A DNA stretch of 64,000 bases, taken from NCBI RefSeq assembly GCF_004798865.1, contig NW_025336598.1, positions 23,529,965 through 23,593,964 of the forward strand. The letters run 5' to 3'. Shown here piece by piece: positions 34,478 through 47,903 of the stretch; positions within the stretch are counted from its first letter, which is position 1; every line of letters starts with the position of its first letter. Made by a program: the position numbers and the translations under genes. This DNA is from Varanus komodoensis. Taxonomy: Eukaryota > Chordata > Lepidosauria > Squamata > Varanidae. The notes under the pieces are model-generated. The model was not told where the DNA came from. It ran no database searches and worked only from the letters and a program-made list of their open reading frames with translations.

Positions 34478-34519
34478 GTGTGTGTGCGTGCACACGCATA
34501 CACATGTATGTATATGCAT
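34478..34519. other. 42-nt alternating purine-pyrimidine tract (Z-DNA candidate)
   Basis: From 34478 every base alternates purine-pyrimidine through GTGTGTGCGTGCACACGCAT and on to ATATGCAT without interruption. It contains the self-complementary GCGTGCACACGC core. Z-DNA propensity is a property of such tracts; in vivo formation is not shown. Confidence 0.8.
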
Positions 34520-34539
34520 TTGTGTGTTTTATCTAAATA

Positions 34540-37500
34540 AATCAGCTGGGCTGTAGTTCAAATGAAAAAATGGTACAAGCCATTTCCTTCAGAGCACAGG
34601 AAAACACCACGGAGAGCTAGAAAATTCACCACAAACAAAACCCTCTAGCAGTGTGTCATTAACTAGCCACCTCTAATGATTTAGGAGCTCTCAGTGCTGT
34701 TACAAATCAATCAATTACACTGATTGAACAGCCCTTAAAACACAAGTTTAAAAAATGTAACTACCCGTGACCCAAATTTCCTGCTGGTTATGTTGGCCTC
34801 AGGTTAGCCTTGTTTGTCTATCATCAAGGGGGCCAATAAAAATAATAAAAAGAAGGTCAGTTCTGAGTTCTGCAAACCCTTCATAAAAGCAGTCACACTA
34901 CTCAGGAAGGCTCCAACCAAGACGACACCCAGCACTTTGTCTCCATTTATGACACTTGGCCATTTTAACATTATGCTAAACTCATATGAACAGTTTCTGT
35001 TATTGCTAACTTGTTTTGCATTCAGTCAGAGCTAACAAATAATCTAGCATCCCCAAAGGAGAAGCAGCGCTGTCAATTTGCTCAGTTAGACAGATTACAG
35101 TTTGGCAGGCTGGAGGATATAAGAGAAGGAATACATAGTTTCCATAATAAGAAAGCAGTATTATTTTGCAAACATTGCGCTTAAATCTAAACTCACATTC
35201 TACAGCACTCAGGGGAAAGCCATACTGCAATCATTGGAAAAGAAGTCTTTTGTACAGAACTGTATAATATTAGAAAGAGTGCATGCTAAAATACATGCAA
35301 AATAATTTTGTATGTCCTGTTGAGCTTACCAAATTTCAGCGGTTACGTGGTAAGAAGAGTGTCCTTGGTTTCATTTGTATAGAAAAGAAAATAGTTTTCA
35401 AAGCTGAATGAAAGGGGGAAAGATTCCATACTTTAATACTGGCATCTCTTGGCGTGGGGGGGGGGGGGGAGTTGTAATGCTTGGCAATACCTGAACATAA
35501 ATGTTCTATAATTGTGGCGCTAACATTATTAAAGAACATGAAGCAGTTGGTATATGTAGTAGTACAAAGCTTCTGGAAAATGGTACAAAGAATAAAGTTG
35601 TCCTTGAGGAGTTGGCCAGCCTACGTCTGAAACAATATGAATATGAAACAATATGCCTTCCTAACCCTCCAGAAGACTTGGAACAGACAAACCAAACAGG
35701 TGGCAACAAGAAGGCACAGAAATGGAGCTCTCCATCTCTCCACCATGAGTCCTAACAATTACTAACATTTTTTGCAAGCAAATAACTTTTCTGATCTTAT
35801 TGCTAAGGTTGCTCTAGCCACAACTTTGAACTAGTTTGGCACCTTCCTTAACAAGTCACTAGTAACCACCTGGTACAACAGCAAAACAAAATCCAAAGTG
35901 CATCCTTCCCCTGCCCTGAAACAAATTGAGGAGTTCTGGTTGAACTACAAGATGTCCTCACACCTTTCACAAATCATATAAAAATTCTTCTAAGAAAACA
36001 TGGTTGCACTATGATAACTTCATATAACTTAAGCCATGTTTAAGTTATAACATAGAAGATGCTTTCCTCAGCACCTAGGGAGCAACCCAGCCTAACAATA
36101 CAAGGACTCTTCAACCAATTTTGGTTTGAAAATATTTCAAGCAGTCTCCTAGCATATCATGAATGGAAATGCCACATAATTACAAAGGCAGAAATCAAGC
36201 TATTAATTAATATGTCTATGTCCCCTAAACAAAAAACTTCAGTATAAAATCAAATGAGAACATATTGGCAGAGGGTAACATGGAAAGGACAACTTGCAGT
36301 TGCACACCTCTTACATTTAGAGTATAGGTGATTATGTAAATTTAATAGGCAAATGTGGATATAATCAGGTTTATTTCCTAGTCCTTGTTCAGTTATAAAC
36401 TAAACAAGCACACAACTCCAAACTCACTTCCAAACTAAACTTGATATATTCCAAAGGGGAAAGTCTGTCTATCAATCAATTCATCCATCTTAAAATGGTG
36501 TCAAAGCATCCATCAGTTAAGTAGACTCAGCAAGAACATAATCACATTAGGTTTAATACTTATTCCTCTGGTTATTTTTTGCAGAAAACAGTGTTACACA
36601 AAAAATTCATTGCAGCCCCTTTCCATCCTCCTAAGAATCCCTCCCCTTCTGAGTGGCAATTTCCTGCCTTCATTAAACTTTCAGCCTCTTGATTGCTCTG
36701 GTTTCTTCTCAGTGGAACCTGTCAGATTCTGTTGTTGATTTTATTGCACCGTAAATGGAAGGCTTAAACACAAATGACCCTACACTAATAACAAATTAAA
36801 TATCTATAATTGCCAGATGCCAGATCTTCACACACATAGAATTCACCTAATTTCTCAAGTTAGGCTATTGGGTAACATATTATTACATTTGTAACCAAAC
36901 AAAAAATAATAAATTTACAGTTATTTTGCTAGCATGCATTGATTGGCTGTGGGCCAACAGGAATAAAATGTTGAAATATTTTTACAGCACCTTCAAAAAG
37001 ATATAAAACAAGTGTGTATTTTATAACATTATTTTTTAAAAATACCCAATAGTTGCAAAAGGGCAGCATTTTAGTCCCCTCCTCTGCAAAACCAGTGTAG
37101 ACCTCAGTCAGGAAGTTGTTAATGGTTCTCAACCTGCAAATCTTTATTACAGTTGCTTGAAGAATAGACACAGGATGACCATGAATTAGTCCAAGAGAAA
37201 GGCACATGGCAGAAGTATCTGTATTATTGGAAAGTTATTGAATTGCAAAGGCCCTGTGCTTCATGCAGTCTTCTCAGAAGGACCCAGGCCCAAACCACCA
37301 TCAGCAAAACTAGATTTTAGCCAAATGAGGTTCCTGCAACCACCTTGGGTCTAAAAGGGGGTTTTAGCCTTGCTGAAAAACACTAACTTCTGCTATTAAG
37401 TTTTATTCAGACACTCTCTGGTTTACCACTTGCCCCCTATAGTCTGACTAAGCATTTAGTATTGCTTAAAGATGTGAAGGGCAGCAACAAATTGTGTGTC

Positions 37501-37685
37501 AGGAAGGGGGAGGAAGATATTTTAACCCCCTCTCCCCAATTTTTGGAAAATTGGAAAAATAATAAACACCCTCCCTCCTAATTTTTACATTTTTCTTCCA
37601 AGTCTTTACATCTCTAGTAAAACTGCATCATGGATCCATAGAATTGTTTCCTCAAAGACAAACATTTTATTGGGAATCTCCCCTC
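34540..37685. other. Anonymous intron sequence
   Basis: No exon or repeat family was recognised. A run of about 14 G lies near 35457-35470. A 9-bp-arm hairpin (ataacttaa..ttaagttat) lies near 36020-36045. Confidence 0.45.
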
Positions 37686-37689
37686 TTGT

Positions 37690-37826
37690 TGCATTTTTAT
37701 ACCATTTCTTTTTCATTTTATGCTATGCATTTTATTGCTAGCTGTCCTGATAATTACACATGGAAAGGCAGGATATAAGTTTAGCTAATAAAGAAAACAA
37801 ACAAACAAACAAACAAACAAACAAAC
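37690..37826 (+). mobile_element. L2/CR1-like LINE 3' tail with (AAAC)n
   Basis: 'tgcattttattgctagctgtcctgataatt', 'ggaaaggcaggatataagtttagctaataaa' is the usual L2-like 3' end, continued by an (AAAC)n tail of about eight units at 37793-37826. Confidence 0.65.
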
Positions 37827-37829
37827 AGC

Positions 37830-40800
37830 ATGGACATAAAAATATTTACATCTGATTAAGAAACCTTGGCCCAAGAGGAAGTTGAGGGACAGACATGGTG
37901 CTAGCAAATACCATGTGCAAATGCTGTATCAGTAAAGGACTGCAATAATGTCTTTACCTTATATTTATATATGTATTAACACATATGTGTGATCTCTATT
38001 AGAAAGTAAGCATTGTGTACAGGTTCTATCACATACTGTCCATGCAATAATAGTAATAGTAATAATAATAATAATAATAATACAGTCAGGTGCTCTGGAA
38101 GGTAAAAAATAAACTTTGGCTTTATTAGAACAGCTCTCAGAAACACACGTGTCAGACTACAAGTGTCATGAGGCAAGATTCATCTTTAGAACAGTCACTA
38201 GTCAAAGACCATTTTCCTTGTAATTTTCTTTATGACTTCCAAGTATAAACCACCCAGAATGCATCTCTGAGCATGCACAGAGTGGTTTCTTGATTCCAAT
38301 CTAGTGTTTACCTCCAGAAACTCTCCTTATGAGCATTCCTGGACCAATCCCCTTGGGAAGGGCCCTCTGAAGGCAAGCAGGCCTCCTCATTGCACAGTAC
38401 CCATTCAATTGGGCCTCCCGTCTCTGCTGATGCCTCACCACAGGATTTATAATGGGGGGGGGCTGGTATGTGTCTGAGAATTCCTCTTCTGCAGAGACCC
38501 CTCCCACTGGGCATTCCCAGGAACTGCCTGGCTCGGAGAAGTGCCTCATCTTGAGATAATCATCTCCTCCTCCTGCATCTCAGAATCTTGAGCTAGCCCA
38601 TCCTCCTCAATCTCACAGAAATATGTTTCCCTTTCCAATTCCAATCATCTGGAATGCAGCCAGCAGTCCATGGGAACATTTACTCAAGACTGCCACCCTT
38701 CTTACTTCCAACAGAAGAAAGTCTCAAGTCAGCACCCATTTGAGTTTGCCAGAAATTGATACATGTCCATTGAGAAAGCATAACAGGAAAGCACAACTAA
38801 GCATGCAGTAATTTTCCAAGTTATACATTCTACTGCACTGTTTATCACCAACAAACCTTGCCACTAATGTAAACATTTTACACTTACAAAAAAAAGTGAG
38901 GAAAAAAATTCAGTAAGAGTAGAGGTCACAAGTACACAGTGAAGACAATGCTTCTTGTCTGTTTTCTGCCTCCTCTAAGCTGTTAGAAAGTTCATGCCAG
39001 TCTGACTTAATGCCTGATTCCTGACAATACTCACAGATTTCCAATATTTGATCTTATCAGTGAAATGCCTTCATTTTGAGCTATTATAGTACAACCAGGC
39101 TCAACAGCTACAGGGACAGCCTTGATGAATTGATGCCAGTCATACAGCTGCAAGATTCATTACAGAAGGAGAAAGAGCCCTTCAAGCCTCATCTTGAAAA
39201 TCAAAACTGTTTGATGAGCAACGTATCAAATCACTGTGAAGTTTAACATCCAGAACATACATGTTAAATGAAAAAAGAATAAAATGCAGCATAACTATCA
39301 AAATATTCTGTGCTAAGATAGCACAGTGGTGTTTGATAAATCATGCTTCAGTATTCTTGATAGGAAGCTAACTGATATTATTCCCATATTACTGATGGAA
39401 AGCTGATGTTGCAAGACAGGGGCATCCCTGTCTGCTATGCAGGTTGCATAAAGGAGATGACATGTGAACTAAAGACTTCTTTAAAGTTCAGCGCTCACAT
39501 TCTCAACTTATCTCAAAGTTGAGATTTGACAATCAAGTTATTCAAGATATTTCAATATATCATCACAGGATCAACACACAAACACACACACATATTTCCT
39601 AATAATAATTGAGAAGAAAGAAACACACATACAGAGACAGAGAGAGAGTGATCACAGTGATTTACTTTTTAAAGATTACAAATGAAATATGTATGAAGTA
39701 ATTACTGCAGGACAAAGGTGCTGCCTCTGTACTCTGCCTTCTCTGCATCTAATTCTGCAACAGTAACAAAATTAGCAATAAGGGGTCTGTTATCCCATGC
39801 AGAAAATGTACAGTATATCAATTAGCCAGGAGCACTGAAAAAGATTATTGTGCAAATACTGGTGCACAAGAGCACATACTGTCCATTTTATTTACATTGA
39901 AAAAATTCTTAAGAGAGATTTCGATAAAGACTTGCCTCCCTACTTGCAGCCTGCATTTGTAATGTTTATGTAAGTGAGGGATATAAATCTTTTTCAAATG
40001 AACCCCACTGTTCTTGAACCAGACTGCTTGTTATAAACTGCCTGTTTCCGTTTTGCCTGCTTAAGCAAGCAATGCAGAGCCTTGCCCTGGACATACTGGA
40101 ACTAATTTAATGTGTTCCAGGTTTGATCCCCACTCCCTCATCCCAGCTTTTACGGGTAAATTTTACACAGTGGATTACTGCTGACTTTAACAATGATTCA
40201 TGTGATAAGTGGGGTTTGATTTGTTTTGCCAGTGCAGAAAAGGTGCCCTGCCAACAAAAATGCCACCAACGGTTGCTGGAAATACAACCATCCCAATTCC
40301 AAATAAAGGGCACAAAAACACAATGAACCCCACTCTCTCACACAAAAAACTACTCCTAAAGCCTTAAACAGGCTAAGTCTTATTGTCTTGGTAAAAAATG
40401 GGAGAGAAGATCTTAGCAGACAGCTTTATTTGACCTGGAAACAAGCCAGCAACATTCCGTTAAACTGTTTTTTGTACAAAAGCACTCATGTTTACTGTTC
40501 CAAACACAAAACCACCACAGGAGAGAACAGACCAAATTACAATTCTTTGTATGGGCTGAGATACTTCTGCTTATTGTTTCAACAGTGATTTTCTGAAAAT
40601 TACAATCCAAAAACACTTAAATACACACATTTGAGTATTACAGAAGTACATTTAAGTAATGCAAGACATTTTAAGAATGCCATAGTGAGGTCAGCATTGT
40701 TGCCAGCAATTTTTAACCTTTTCTAATTACATATGCATGCTTTCAGTTTTTGTGTGAAATATATGTAGTGGGTGAAAACAATCTGAGTGAACAGAGTAAC

Positions 40801-42740
40801 AGTAGATGGCAGTATTGTACTGTAACTCACTTGACAAACTGTGTTAAACATAGGAAAGACTTACTATTTCAGTCTTGCCATCATTAACTTTTAAACACAC
40901 AAAAATGATGTTAAACTACACTAGATATCTTATTCTTTTTCCTTCAGCTTCATTTATAAGAACCCTGCTGGTTAACACACCATACTGGGTTAACAAATTT
41001 ATATCTCTCCACCTTTCACTGCACCCCCTTTTGACCCAGCAAAAACACAATTTGGTGACAAAAACTAGAACAAACAACTTCTGATTCCTTAAAGACACAA
41101 GGACATTCTATATTTCATATATGAAATAAAAGGTATCTTTTAAGAAATTGAGAGGTGTGTTCTAAAGATTCTGCATAGACAAGTGCGGCAATTTTCTTCC
41201 ACAGAGTGGAGAGCCTTTTAATGCTTGATAACCCTTGGCGGATGTATTAAGCAAGGAAACAAACTGGCTTAGTAAGAACCACCATCTCAAATGCTTTTCA
41301 TTCCCTCTGGGGAAGAAAAAAAGGAGAAGAAGAAAAAGCCCTCATTGCCAGGTCTTGACACTAGAATCAGTCTACTGATGAATCTCTATAATAGACAAAG
41401 GGCATATGTTCCAGCACAAACAGTAATGCTTAGTCTTCTTCATTCTGTAGGACTAATTGGCTGATGGGATCTTTTTCTCAGTCCCTTGATTTCCCAAAGC
41501 TTATGAAGGAAGGAAGGAGGAGAATGAATGATTAATTTGGCAATTAAACCACAAACCTAACCTCATTAATGTTTAGTGAATATAAAAACAGGCTACAAGG
41601 ACATCAGTTACATAAAAGTGATTAAGGAGAAAATACTTGTTTACCAACAGGAATTTCTGTCTCACTCTGTGTATTTCTTAATTTAATCTAAGCAACTTTC
41701 AATTACCATAGTACTTGGAAATGGGAAAATGCCAAGGAAGCTGATCCAGCTGCAATTGTGGGCAATTGGTCACATAATTCCAGGTGCAGACTCACATCCC
41801 CATTTGCATTAAGATGCACCCAGCATGTTCAATAAGCATCCTAATGCCTGTTTTTGTGATTTTCTGTTTGTGAGAGTGAGCATCACTAACAAGCACACAA
41901 AGCAGCTTCACACACTAATTCTACAATGAAACAAGGTGCCTTTCCTGAGACATCTTTCCACCTATAACACACACCTCCATCCTTTGCAGCATTATTTTGT
42001 AAATGGGTTCAGTACTGATGACAAAGGGCTAGATGTGGGAGGAATGTCAGGACAACTCTGTCAAAGCGTCTTCACTCCTACTCAGTTCTATTTAGTTGAC
42101 CAGTTGAGGCAGAATGTATGAAAAGCAGCTGCCTCTACAGCATTGCCTTCAATGGGATGTTCGTTCGGAAACCCAACCCCATCCATATTCTGCTCCAACC
42201 AATCATGTGTAACTACTGGTTGGAGATGAATGACATGTTATACCGTGCTGGCAGGTTAGCAAGGAAGGAACATGGGCCAACTTTCTGGGCAACAGAGATG
42301 AATATCTCATTCCCATCCAGAATAAAAGTAATGAGGAACTTATTTGCTGTTAATGATATATCACATGGCAGCATCTGACTGGCTGCACAATGTCAACATC
42401 ACAGTGTCACGCAATTTATATCTGAGATCATGCACTTTGGACAATCTCTCAAGAAAAAACTAACCCCAAGCAGCAATAACTTTAACATTCCCAATAGGTG
42501 AATGCATTAAAGGTAGGGAGGATTTGTAAACATTTGTATGCTTCACCCTGCCCAACCCTTCTTCAGTGATAACTGCATTGTGTGAAATTCAGAACAGCAC
42601 TATTAGGTGCAATAATATCTCTTGCTGTAACATCTTCCTGCATGAGGATTCTTGTTTATGTTAAGGTCACAGGGAGCAAGAGGGGCAGGTAATGGATCAT
42701 CTTAGAGATGGTGTAGCACAGACAAAAGCGTCCTTAAAAC
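37830..42740. other. Anonymous intron sequence
   Basis: Apart from a (TAA)n run at 38047-38083 I recognise nothing. The numerous 60-70-codon open frames are random. Confidence 0.45.
38047..38083. repeat. (TAA)n microsatellite
   Basis: About twelve AAT/TAA units with two TAG variants at the left side. Confidence 0.9.
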
Positions 42741-42744
42741 ATAT

Positions 42745-42990
42745 TCCATATTTATTAATTTATTAAATTTGTACCAAGTTTCAACAAATTTGTACCAACA
42801 AATTTGTACCTTTCTACCAAGAAAATGGCACTCAAGGCAGCTTACAATCTTAGCATTAAAAACATTTAAGAAATAAAACTTGATTAAAACAATAATAAAG
42901 CAAATACATCAAAACACAATTAAAAACACAACAGAATATAGTTATCACTATATCCCAGACTTAAGGCAAAGCTTTGTGCAAGGAATTTGC
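42745..42990 (-). mobile_element. L2-like LINE 3' UTR, with internal triplication
   Basis: 'tttattaatttattaaatttgtacc', 'ggcactcaaggcagcttaca', then A-rich 'aaaacacaattaaaaacaca' is the complement of an L2-like 3' end ('tgtaagccgccttgagtgccnnnn..ggtacaaat'). The word 'aaatttgtacc' is present three times (42767-42815), a local slippage. Confidence 0.6.
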
Positions 42991-42994
42991 TACA

Positions 42995-44810
42995 TTTATT
43001 TATAGACTTCTACTACATTTTGCTTCATTTCCTGAACCCAGAAATGCACATTGGATCAGCAAGCATGAATCCTTCAAAGTGAACGCCCAGAGGCCAAGTC
43101 ATTAACAGGAGAGGAAATACAAATGACAGTGATGTAACATATACTGGGCCGCATGAATTCTCCTACATCTCTGCTGACAAACTTTCCATGTCTATTACCC
43201 CCTTGAAATTCATACATCTAGACCAGGTTCCAAAGAAATACTTCTGCCATGCCCAAGAGCAGACTCCTGCTCAGAGGACTTTTGGGTCTTCCCACTTAGA
43301 CAACAGATTCACAGGCCTGTTTCAAAAATGGTTTGATGGGAACAGGGGTGAGGGATGAAGTTCAGAAATGCACTTCCAGATGCCTGTTTAATGTGAGAAG
43401 CCAGGGCTGAAATTATTTATATCCTGGGAATAGCTCCAGTGGAAAAATACATGATCACACATTTATAGATATATGATCAGGTATTAATTGTAACATCCAG
43501 CATTAAGAACATATATTATATGCTATGTTCCTAGTGAACCATGTTCTACTGTGTGCATGAATCAGAATTAGGGGGAATTGTTACCTAGAAAACAGTTTTG
43601 TTCTTGCTGCGGAGTTGCCACCTATAATATATTCAAAAATAATTTAATTGCTACTTACAAGCTACCAATTATTGCTACGTGGATTGTATGCTATATTTCT
43701 TCTTTTTGGCACAAATGACTGTGAGGTCATATAGAGGAGATAAATGAAATGCCAACAGGGTGAAATTATTTTCCCTAATACTTAAAATCTTAAAATATCT
43801 TGCCACTCAAAGGAGAGACAGAAATGAAAACGAAAACTAGAATGTGGTTTGTTCCACCTGAAGATATGTAACAGGTATCCCTAATGTTAATTGTGTGGAA
43901 ATATATGTTTCAATATCCTTACATCCCAAATACAAGAACCAAGATGAACTTCTGTGTGTGAACTTTTCAACCTAAGATTTTTACCATAAAAACCTCCTCT
44001 ACAAGGGCTAATTAAAGGCACATTTCAGTCAATACCTTCGCTTCACTCTGGTTCTCATTTTGGTTTCTTGCTGTGTCAAAAGTCACATTGCAAAAGGGAC
44101 TTGAAGTTTATTATTAGATGAAGAGAAAGTTCCCACATCTCCTTATGTCTTCAAGTCTAGCCCCAACCAAACATGCTTTAGTTTTTTTTTACTTAGCTTT
44201 CTGCTTCTCCAAATAATATTGCACTACCTATCCTCGAGGATAAAACGGAAATATATTTCAGAACTACTTCGTTCCACATAATAAAGAGACGGGGGCAGAA
44301 TACAGTTTTCATATTTTGCTGCCATTCTTCTGTGAAAATAATTGGGCATCAAATCAAGTAATCAAAACTAGAGTTGAATGAAACATTCTCTGAATAGATG
44401 TTCATAAAAGTAACTATTTTAAAAGAGCAACCTACTGTTTACATATGGCTGAAACTGTTTGCCACCCGTGCTTTTGCAACAAAGATGGTGTTTTTCCCTC
44501 CATCACTGAATGAGTCTTGTTTATTCCAGAGCACACACAAAGTGTGATGAAATAGAAAAATTATAATGTGTGGACATTGTTTATAGGGAAATCAACTCTT
44601 CCAAGCAAAGGTTATGCTTCCTATGTTGCCACAGGGTGAGTCTAACAAAGATTACCAAACATTTGGACACTCTCAACACTATCTTGCAGGAATCCCTGAA
44701 AAACACCAATGGAAGGACAGCTCACCTTCAAAGCCGACAAAAATGTTCACAAAAAGGCAGTCCCCTGCTTTGGGCTCAGTTCCTGTTCAAAATGGGTAGC
44801 ATTCACAATT
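42995..44810. other. Anonymous intron sequence
   Basis: Nothing recognised. Confidence 0.45.
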
Positions 44811-44814
44811 TTTT

Positions 44815-45000
44815 TATTTTGAACACTTTTATGCTGCCCTTTATCAGATTTCTGAATAGTATCCAATATGAATTATATATGAAAACAGGAACACAAGAAA
44901 AATTTAAACAGATTGAAACAAATACAGTTGAAATAAGTAAAATCTATTAAAATGTTGGTTAAATAAAGATATGTTCATACAACATTTGAATTTAATAGGA
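44815..45000 (-). mobile_element. L2/CR1-like LINE 3' end
   Basis: 'tttttattttgaacacttttatgctgccctttatcag' is the complement of a LINE tail (ctgataaagggcagcataaaa), followed by A-rich 3' UTR-like sequence. The copy is diverged. Confidence 0.5.
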
Positions 45001-45028
45001 AGGGCAAAACACATTGTAATTTATGAGG

Positions 45029-45082
45029 AAAGCCAGGGTTTCCTCCCATAGGGTTTCCTTGCAGAAAAGCCAGGGTTTCCTC
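45029..45082. repeat. 17-bp direct duplication
   Basis: AAAGCCAGGGTTTCCTC is present at 45029-45045 and 45066-45082, 37 bp apart; a partial third copy (agggtttcct) lies between. Confidence 0.85.
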
Positions 45083-45577
45083 ACAGTCCCAAGGTGCACC
45101 TGCAGGTGAGATTTAGCAAACTGCAGGGGGCGGGGGGTTAAACTATGACACTGCCTGGCAATTTTCTCCTGAACTTTCCCCACCTGTAGTTTTATTTTTT
45201 TCCACTAGTAAAACTCTGAAACTTAAAATAAGTGGGGGTGGGGTGGGGATAAATGGCTCTACCACGAGGAGAACTGGCAGGTGTGGGAGAGGTTAAACAC
45301 TCTTTCCTCCTTCCCATCAAGATGACCTCTGTAAATGCTTCCCAGTCTTATATCCAAAGTTGCTGAGAGAACACATACTTGTGCCCTAAGGAAATGAAGG
45401 GGGCAAGTTCTGCATTCTTAAGAGAGGCAGCATGCATGTAGCTGGGATGACATATTTTGCAAGCAGGCTGAACAGATGCGTTCTTCCAGACTGCAGCCTG
45501 TGTATTTGGCTTTGCTTGTTGGTACAGTAACAACTTAAGGTGGAGAGGTGCTTGGTTTTTTTAAGATACAGTAAGTT

Positions 45578-47903
45578 TCAGTAAGCTCTACCTTTTTGTC
45601 TTCTTAAAAATATGATTTTTTTTTGCATACTGTTGATATGGTAATATCTGAGGTTGTTGATAATATCTGCATATCTGAGGTTGTTGATATTTCTCCCAGC
45701 AATCTTAATTCCAACTGGTGATTCATCTAGGCCTGCCTTTCTCATTATGTGCTCTGCATATAAGTGAAATGGGCAGGGTGACCGTATACAGCCTTGCCGA
45801 ACTCCTTGCTCAATTTTGAACCAATCAGTGGTTCCGTACTCAATTCTCACTGTTGCTTCTTGACCCGCATATAGGTTTCTCAAGAGACAAATAAGATGGT
45901 CAGGTACTCCCATCTCTTTAAGAACTTGCCACAATTTGTTGTGATCCACACAATCAAAGGCTTTAGCATAGTCAATGAAGCAGAAGTGGATGTTTTTCTG
46001 GAACTCCCTAGCTTTCTCCATGATCCAGCGTATGTTGGCAATCTCTAGTTCCTCTCCCTCTTTGGAATCCTGCCTGTACTTCTGGTAGTTCTCGGTCCAC
46101 ATACTGCTGGAGCCTAGCTTGTAGGATTTTGAGCATAACTTTGCTAGCATGTGAAATGAGTGCAATGGTGTGGTAGTCTGAAAATTCTTTGGCATTGCCC
46201 TTCTTTGGAATTGGAATGTAAACTGACATTTTCCAATCCTGTGGCCACTGTCGAGTTTTCCAAATTTGCTGGCATATTGAGTGTAGCACTTTTACTGCAT
46301 CTTGTTTTAAGATTTTGAGTAGCTCAGCTGGAATACTGTCACCTCCACTAGCTTTATTGTTGCTCAGACTTCCTAAGGCCCATTTGACTTCACATTCCAG
46401 GATGTCTGGCTCGAGGTCGGTGACCACCCCATTGTGGTTATCAGGGATGTTAAGCTCTTTCTTGTATAGTTCCTCTGTGCAATCTTGCCATCTTTTCCCA
46501 ATCTCTTCTGCCTCTGTCAGTTCCCTGCCATTTTGGTCCTTTATCATGCCCATCTTTGCATGAAATGTTCCCTTCATATCTCCAATTTTCTTGAAGAGAT
46601 CTCTGGTCCTCCATATTCTATTGTTTTCTTCTATTTCTTTACACTGTTCATTGAAGAAGGCATTCTTATCTCTTCTAGCTATTCACTGGAATTCTGCATT
46701 CAATTGGGAGTATCTTTCTCTTTCTCCCTTGCCTTTCGCTTCCCTTCTTTCCTCAGCTATTTGTAAAGCTTCCTCAGACAGCCATTTTGCTTTCTTGCAT
46801 TTCTTTTTCTTTGGGATGGTTTTAGTTGCTACCTCTTGTACAATGTTGCGAACCTCCGTCCAAAGTTCTTCAGGCATTCTGTCTATCAGATCTAATTCCT
46901 TAAATCTATTTGTCACCTCTACTGAATATTCATCAGGGATATGATTTAGGTCATACCTGAGTGGCCTAGTGCTTTTCCCTACTTTCTTCAATTTAAGCCT
47001 AAATTTTGCAACGAGAAGCTCATGATCTGAGCCACACTCAGCTCCTGGTCTAGTTTTTACTGACTGTATAGAGCTTCTCCATCTTTGGCTGCCAAGCACA
47101 TAGTCAATCTGATTTCTGTGTTGACCACCTGGTGATGTCCATGTGTACAGTTGTCTCTTGGGTTGTTGGAAAAGAGTGTTTGCTATGACCATCGTATTTT
47201 GACAAAATTCTGCCAGCCTGTGCCTTGCTTCATTTTGTACTCCAAGGCCAAACTTGCCTGTTATTCCAGTTATCTTTTGGGTTCCTATTTTAGCATTCCA
47301 ATCCCCCATGATGATAAGGACACCATTTTTGGGTGTTAATTCTAGAAGGTGTTGTAGGCCTTCATAGAATCGCTCAACTTCAGCACCAGCCTCTTCAGCA
47401 CCAGTGGTTGGGGCATAGACTTGGACTACTGTGATGTTGAATGGTTTGCCATTTTGGAGATTGTATCCCAGTACTGCTTTTCCTACTCTTTTATTGACTA
47501 TGACGGCTACTCCATTTCTTCTGAGGGATTCTTGCCCACAGTAGTATACCTGATGGTCATCTGAATTAAATTCACCCATTCCTGTCCATTTTAGTTCACT
47601 GATTCCTAAGATGTCGATGTTCAGTCTTGTCATCTCTTGTTTGACCACATCCAGCTTGCCTTGATTCATGGATCTTACATTCCAGGTTCCTATGGAGTAT
47701 AGATCTTTACAGCATCGGACTCTCCTTTCACCACCAGATATATCTGCAACTGAGTGTCCTTTCGGCTTTGACCCAGTCACTTCATTCTTTCTGGCGCTAC
47801 TAGTACTAGCCCTCCACTCTTCCCCAGTAGCATATTGGACACCTTCCGACCTGAGGGGCTCATCTTTCGGCATCATATCTTTTTGCTTTTTGGTACTGTC
47901 CAT
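45578..47903 (-). pseudogene. BovB ORF2 (AP endonuclease + reverse transcriptase), broken
   Basis: The frame starts at ATG 47903 (MDSTKKQKDMMPKDEPLRSE). The endonuclease domain (residues about 70-310) keeps its key boxes: TWNVRSMNQGK, ISELKWTGMG with Glu, VVQVYAPTTG, IMGDWNAKIG, RNQIDYVLGS and the terminal GSDHELL with catalytic His. After codon 406 a TGA stop at about 46683 follows NAEFQ where RTE proteins read on (CAG CGA to CAG TGA fits CpG decay). The reverse transcriptase then continues (KASGGDSIPAELL, IPIPKKGNAKE, QAGFQRGRGTRD). A short deletion near 46070 shifts the frame before IANIRWIMEKAREFQKN. Motif A FCFIDYAKAFDCVDH and motif B GVRQGCIRSPC follow. The frame ends at motif C, where NNLRYAD is followed by I instead of the second Asp, next to a local duplication. 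One stop, one frameshift and a missing 3' part make it inactive. Confidence 0.93.
45644..45689. repeat. 19-bp duplication at the BovB 3' break
   Basis: ATATCTGAGGTTGTTGATA occurs at 45644-45662 and 45671-45689, offset 27 bp. It is part of the BovB motif C coding region (NNLRY) and lies exactly where recognisable BovB sequence ends. Confidence 0.9.

Noticed and set aside
37793-38083. CRISPR-like regular repeats
   Set aside because: These are simple AAAC and TAA microsatellites, and the sequence is a vertebrate nuclear intron.
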